From an uncultured Clostridia bacterium (lineage in GTDB: Bacteria > Bacillota > Clostridia > Lachnospirales > CAG-274), in contig CAMOYW010000043.1 in the NCBI GenBank assembly GCA_946630405.1, positions 1 to 7,218 on the forward strand: DNA of 7,218 nt. The letters run 5' to 3'. The translations under genes were made by a program, and so were the position numbers. How positions within the stretch are numbered: position 1 is the stretch's first letter; each line of letters opens with the position of its first letter. Below the pieces are notes generated by a model, which was not told the DNA's origin, ran no database searches, and worked only from the letters and a program-made list of their open reading frames with translations. This document shows, one piece after another, positions 5,662-7,218 of the stretch.

Positions 5662-6708
5662 ATGTTCAAAGATATATGCATCAATAACAAATTGTGTGAA
5701 TTGATGAAATCTGTGAATAGACCTAAATATGGCAGTAGAACAATACTAACGGATTCAAGTTGGGAATATGTAGCTTTATTTTTGAAGCGTCAATCAATAT
5801 CTGGAGCAAGTGATGCCTTATTTTATTGGGAACAGGCGCATAGTTTTTATTTAGCGTCACAGGAACTTCCAGATAACGCACGACCATTAACATCATATTA
5901 TTGTATTTTAAATGCAGCTAAGGCCTTATTGCGCTATAAAGGTGTTGATGATAGTAGATTAAAAAATCATGGAATATCGTCTGTTAGAGACGATACTAAT
6001 AAGACAAATATAAAAGAGGCTTGTACATCGATAAAAGGCGCTGGAGTTTTACCTGAGCTGTCAAGATATTACGGACATAATATAGTCACAGGCCATTACA
6101 CAATGGCGGAATTACTTTATAATATTCCATGTGTTCATAGAGCATATTGCATTACTTTTTCCAAACCGGAGATATTCGTTCCTATCAGCAAGCCTGTGTT
6201 CGTAAAAAAAGACAACTCTAAGGAAGCATGGATTAAATTCGAAGTTTCTGGAAGGTATGCAAATGCTAAGGCTCTTAAGAACTTGCCATCGAAGTTTGAG
6301 AGAGACCTAGGTGTTGATGATAAATATGTTATAAGAATGAAAAAAAGATTCAATTGGGATATTCACAAGCCAATTGAGGAGCGTAAAAAAGCACTAAACA
6401 AATATCACGAAAAGACTAGAGGCTATCTTTTTTACATATTTGGTGAGACAAAATTATGGTACATAAAAAAAGAAGTTTCAGGTAATGACAACTTAGCAAA
6501 TATGCCATCGACTGTATTGATTTTTGCTGTGATTCATTGGATAAGTGAATTGGTCAGATATAATCCGAAATTATTTAGCAAATACATGAAGTCAAAACAG
6601 AACTGGTTGTTACATGAATTCATTAATAATGCATTAGACCAATTTGTAGATGAGGTAGGATGTGAAATAACTGGTGAAGATATCATGTGTACCGGATACA
6701 GAAAATGA
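5662..6708 (+). CDS. YaaC-like family protein of unknown function
   Basis: This 348-residue protein resembles the YaaC-like family (Bacillus subtilis YaaC and relatives), whose function is not established. No signal peptide or clear membrane segment is visible, so it is probably cytoplasmic. Family-like features are the N-terminal helical block with FYWEQAHSFYLAS (54-66), SYYCILNAAKALL (78-90) and NHGISSV (102-108), then YTMAELLYNIP (146-156). A C-terminal block holds HWISELVRYNP (292-302) and WLLHEFINNALDQFVDE (315-331). The block at 50-108 also has the rhythm of HEPN domains (W..A, SYY...AAKALL, then a late histidine), but a canonical RNase R-x4-6-H motif is not seen. Leucine is mainly TTA/TTG (11 of 13 in the first 100 codons) against mainly CTT in rlmD, a sign of different ancestry from the upstream operon. 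A terminator follows 17 nt after the stop, so it may be a single-gene unit. A defence or stress role is conceivable but unproven. Confidence 0.75.
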   Translation: MFKDICINNKLCELMKSVNRPKYGSRTILTDSSWEYVALFLKRQSISGASDALFYWEQAHSFYLASQELPDNARPLTSYYCILNAAKALLRYKGVDDSRLKNHGISSVRDDTNKTNIKEACTSIKGAGVLPELSRYYGHNIVTGHYTMAELLYNIPCVHRAYCITFSKPEIFVPISKPVFVKKDNSKEAWIKFEVSGRYANAKALKNLPSKFERDLGVDDKYVIRMKKRFNWDIHKPIEERKKALNKYHEKTRGYLFYIFGETKLWYIKKEVSGNDNLANMPSTVLIFAVIHWISELVRYNPKLFSKYMKSKQNWLLHEFINNALDQFVDEVGCEITGEDIMCTGYRK

Positions 6709-6725
6709 CATAAATAACTCATATA

Positions 6726-6759
6726 AACCCTCTCGGTTATTATAGCCGAGAGGGTTTTT
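6726..6759 (+). terminator. Rho-independent terminator of the YaaC-like gene
   Basis: AACCCTCTCGG (6726-6736) and CCGAGAGGGTT (6746-6756) form a perfect 11-bp stem with a 9-nt loop that can pair a little further inside (U-G, U-A, A-U). The stem is followed by a T-run (6755-6759). It begins 17 nt after the stop codon at 6706-6708. It should separate the YaaC-like gene from the promoter at 6811. Confidence 0.92.
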
Positions 6760-6783
6760 GTGTAAAAAGCTTATTAATAAAAA

Positions 6784-6803
6784 TATTACAAGTTTCAGTA
6801 ATA
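6784..6803. repeat. Short inverted repeat just upstream of the last promoter
   Basis: TATTAC (6784-6789) and GTAATA (6798-6803) are perfect complements with an 8-nt spacer, centred about 17 nt before the -35 box at 6811. Another TATTAC occurs at 6840-6845, just after the -10 box. This arrangement could be an operator, but short AT-rich dyads are common by chance here. Confidence 0.35.
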
Positions 6804-6810
6804 GAAGGTA

Positions 6811-6839
6811 TTGACATTTGAATTGAGGGACAGTATAAT
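6811..6839 (+). promoter_or_regulatory. Consensus sigma-A promoter for the gene at 6886
   Basis: TTGACA (6811-6816), a 17-nt spacer and TATAAT (6834-6839) match the consensus in full, both hexamers and spacing. Transcription should start near 6846, giving a leader of about 40 nt. It lies just behind the terminator of the previous gene, so the gene at 6886 has its own independent and probably strong expression. Confidence 0.9.
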
Positions 6840-6885
6840 TATTACAGACGCCGATAATAAAGATTACTAAAAAGAGGTGATAAGA

Positions 6886-7218
6886 ATGCTTATTTCTAAG
6901 AATATACAAATCGAATTTGCTGATTCAACAATAAAAGCCATTGATGCCATTCATGATATAAGAGAAGGCGTCAGGAGTGCATCGTTGAATCTTTATTCGA
7001 GATACGGTGTGCAGATACAGACCCCGATGGTTTATGGTGACGATAAGGTGGTAGTAGAAGTCAAAATTCCAAAAGAAATTGTGGACACATTTGCAATAGG
7101 CCCTCATTTAAAAGGTGTTGCTGCATATTTACTTAAGCAATGTAATGGTAGATATGATGATTATCTTGTAGGAAAACGCTTATTGAGCTATACAGAAATT
7201 GCAGTACCTGATGCGTCT
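6886..7218 (+). CDS. Unrecognised protein, N-terminal 111 residues (runs off right edge)
   Basis: An open frame begins at ATG 6886, 5 nt after a strong AGAGGTGA site (6873-6880), and stays open to the end of the window (111 codons, no stop). It is preceded by a consensus promoter, so it is very likely a real gene. I do not recognise the family. The visible part is soluble and mixed alpha/beta: a helix-like start rich in I, A and D (ADSTIKAIDAIHDIREGVRS, 12-31), a strand-turn section with KVVVEVKIPKEIVD (55-68), and a basic helical section with HLKGVAAYLLKQ (74-85) and YLVGKRLLSYTEI (93-105). No signal peptide, membrane segment or catalytic motif is apparent. Leucine codons are mixed (CTT, TTA and TTG), between the styles of rlmD and the YaaC-like gene. 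Confidence 0.8.
   Translation, partial: MLISKNIQIEFADSTIKAIDAIHDIREGVRSASLNLYSRYGVQIQTPMVYGDDKVVVEVKIPKEIVDTFAIGPHLKGVAAYLLKQCNGRYDDYLVGKRLLSYTEIAVPDAS

Noticed and set aside
5484..5690. Minus-strand open frame of 68 codons across the junction repeats
   Set aside because: It overlaps the start and ribosome binding site of the YaaC-like gene, its content reflects the repeats, and it resembles no family I know.
6634..6909. Minus-strand open frame of 91 codons
   Set aside because: It runs through the terminator, the consensus promoter and the start of two + strand genes; its hydrophobic content comes from AT-rich sequence read backwards.

Overview
The window looks like a chromosomal segment of a low-to-moderate-GC Firmicute, most likely a gut-type Clostridia member. 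The evidence is strong Shine-Dalgarno sites, sigma-A type promoters, heavy use of ATA (Ile) and CTT (Leu) codons in the core genes, and best-recognisable families (two-RCK TrkA, TrkH, YhaM-like nuclease, TrmA/RlmD methyltransferase, YaaC-like protein) typical of that group. No species can be named from the sequence alone.

Layout. Bases 1-292 hold a possible 15-codon tail of an upstream + strand gene (stop at 47-49), a perfect 9-bp inverted repeat (73-102), a good promoter pointing left (136-164, minus strand) and a good promoter pointing right (218-246) that should drive the main operon. Bases 293-5401 are a tightly packed four-gene operon on the + strand: trkA, trkH, a YhaM-like OB-fold/HD 3'-5' exoribonuclease and rlmD. 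Spacings are an 11-bp overlap, a 9-bp gap and a 1-bp overlap. TrkA and TrkH are the regulatory and channel subunits of one potassium uptake system; the other two genes act on RNA.

Bases 5402-5661 are a non-coding junction with an interrupted palindrome (5494-5531) and two families of near-exact direct repeats (13 and 18 nt). After it the codon style changes: leucine is mostly CTT in rlmD but mostly TTA/TTG in the next gene, a YaaC-like protein (5662-6708). That gene ends in a strong intrinsic terminator (6726-6759). A consensus sigma-A promoter (6811-6839) then starts a further gene at 6886, which runs off the right edge and which I do not recognise.

The left two thirds read as ordinary core genome. 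The right third reads as accessory DNA placed directly behind rlmD, a gene whose 3' end is a known insertion locus for integrative elements in streptococci. The points most worth following up are the junction repeats, the YaaC-like protein with its HEPN-like N-terminal pattern, and the unrecognised gene at the right edge. Nothing here proves a new system; no integrase, transposase, CRISPR array or RNA gene is visible.
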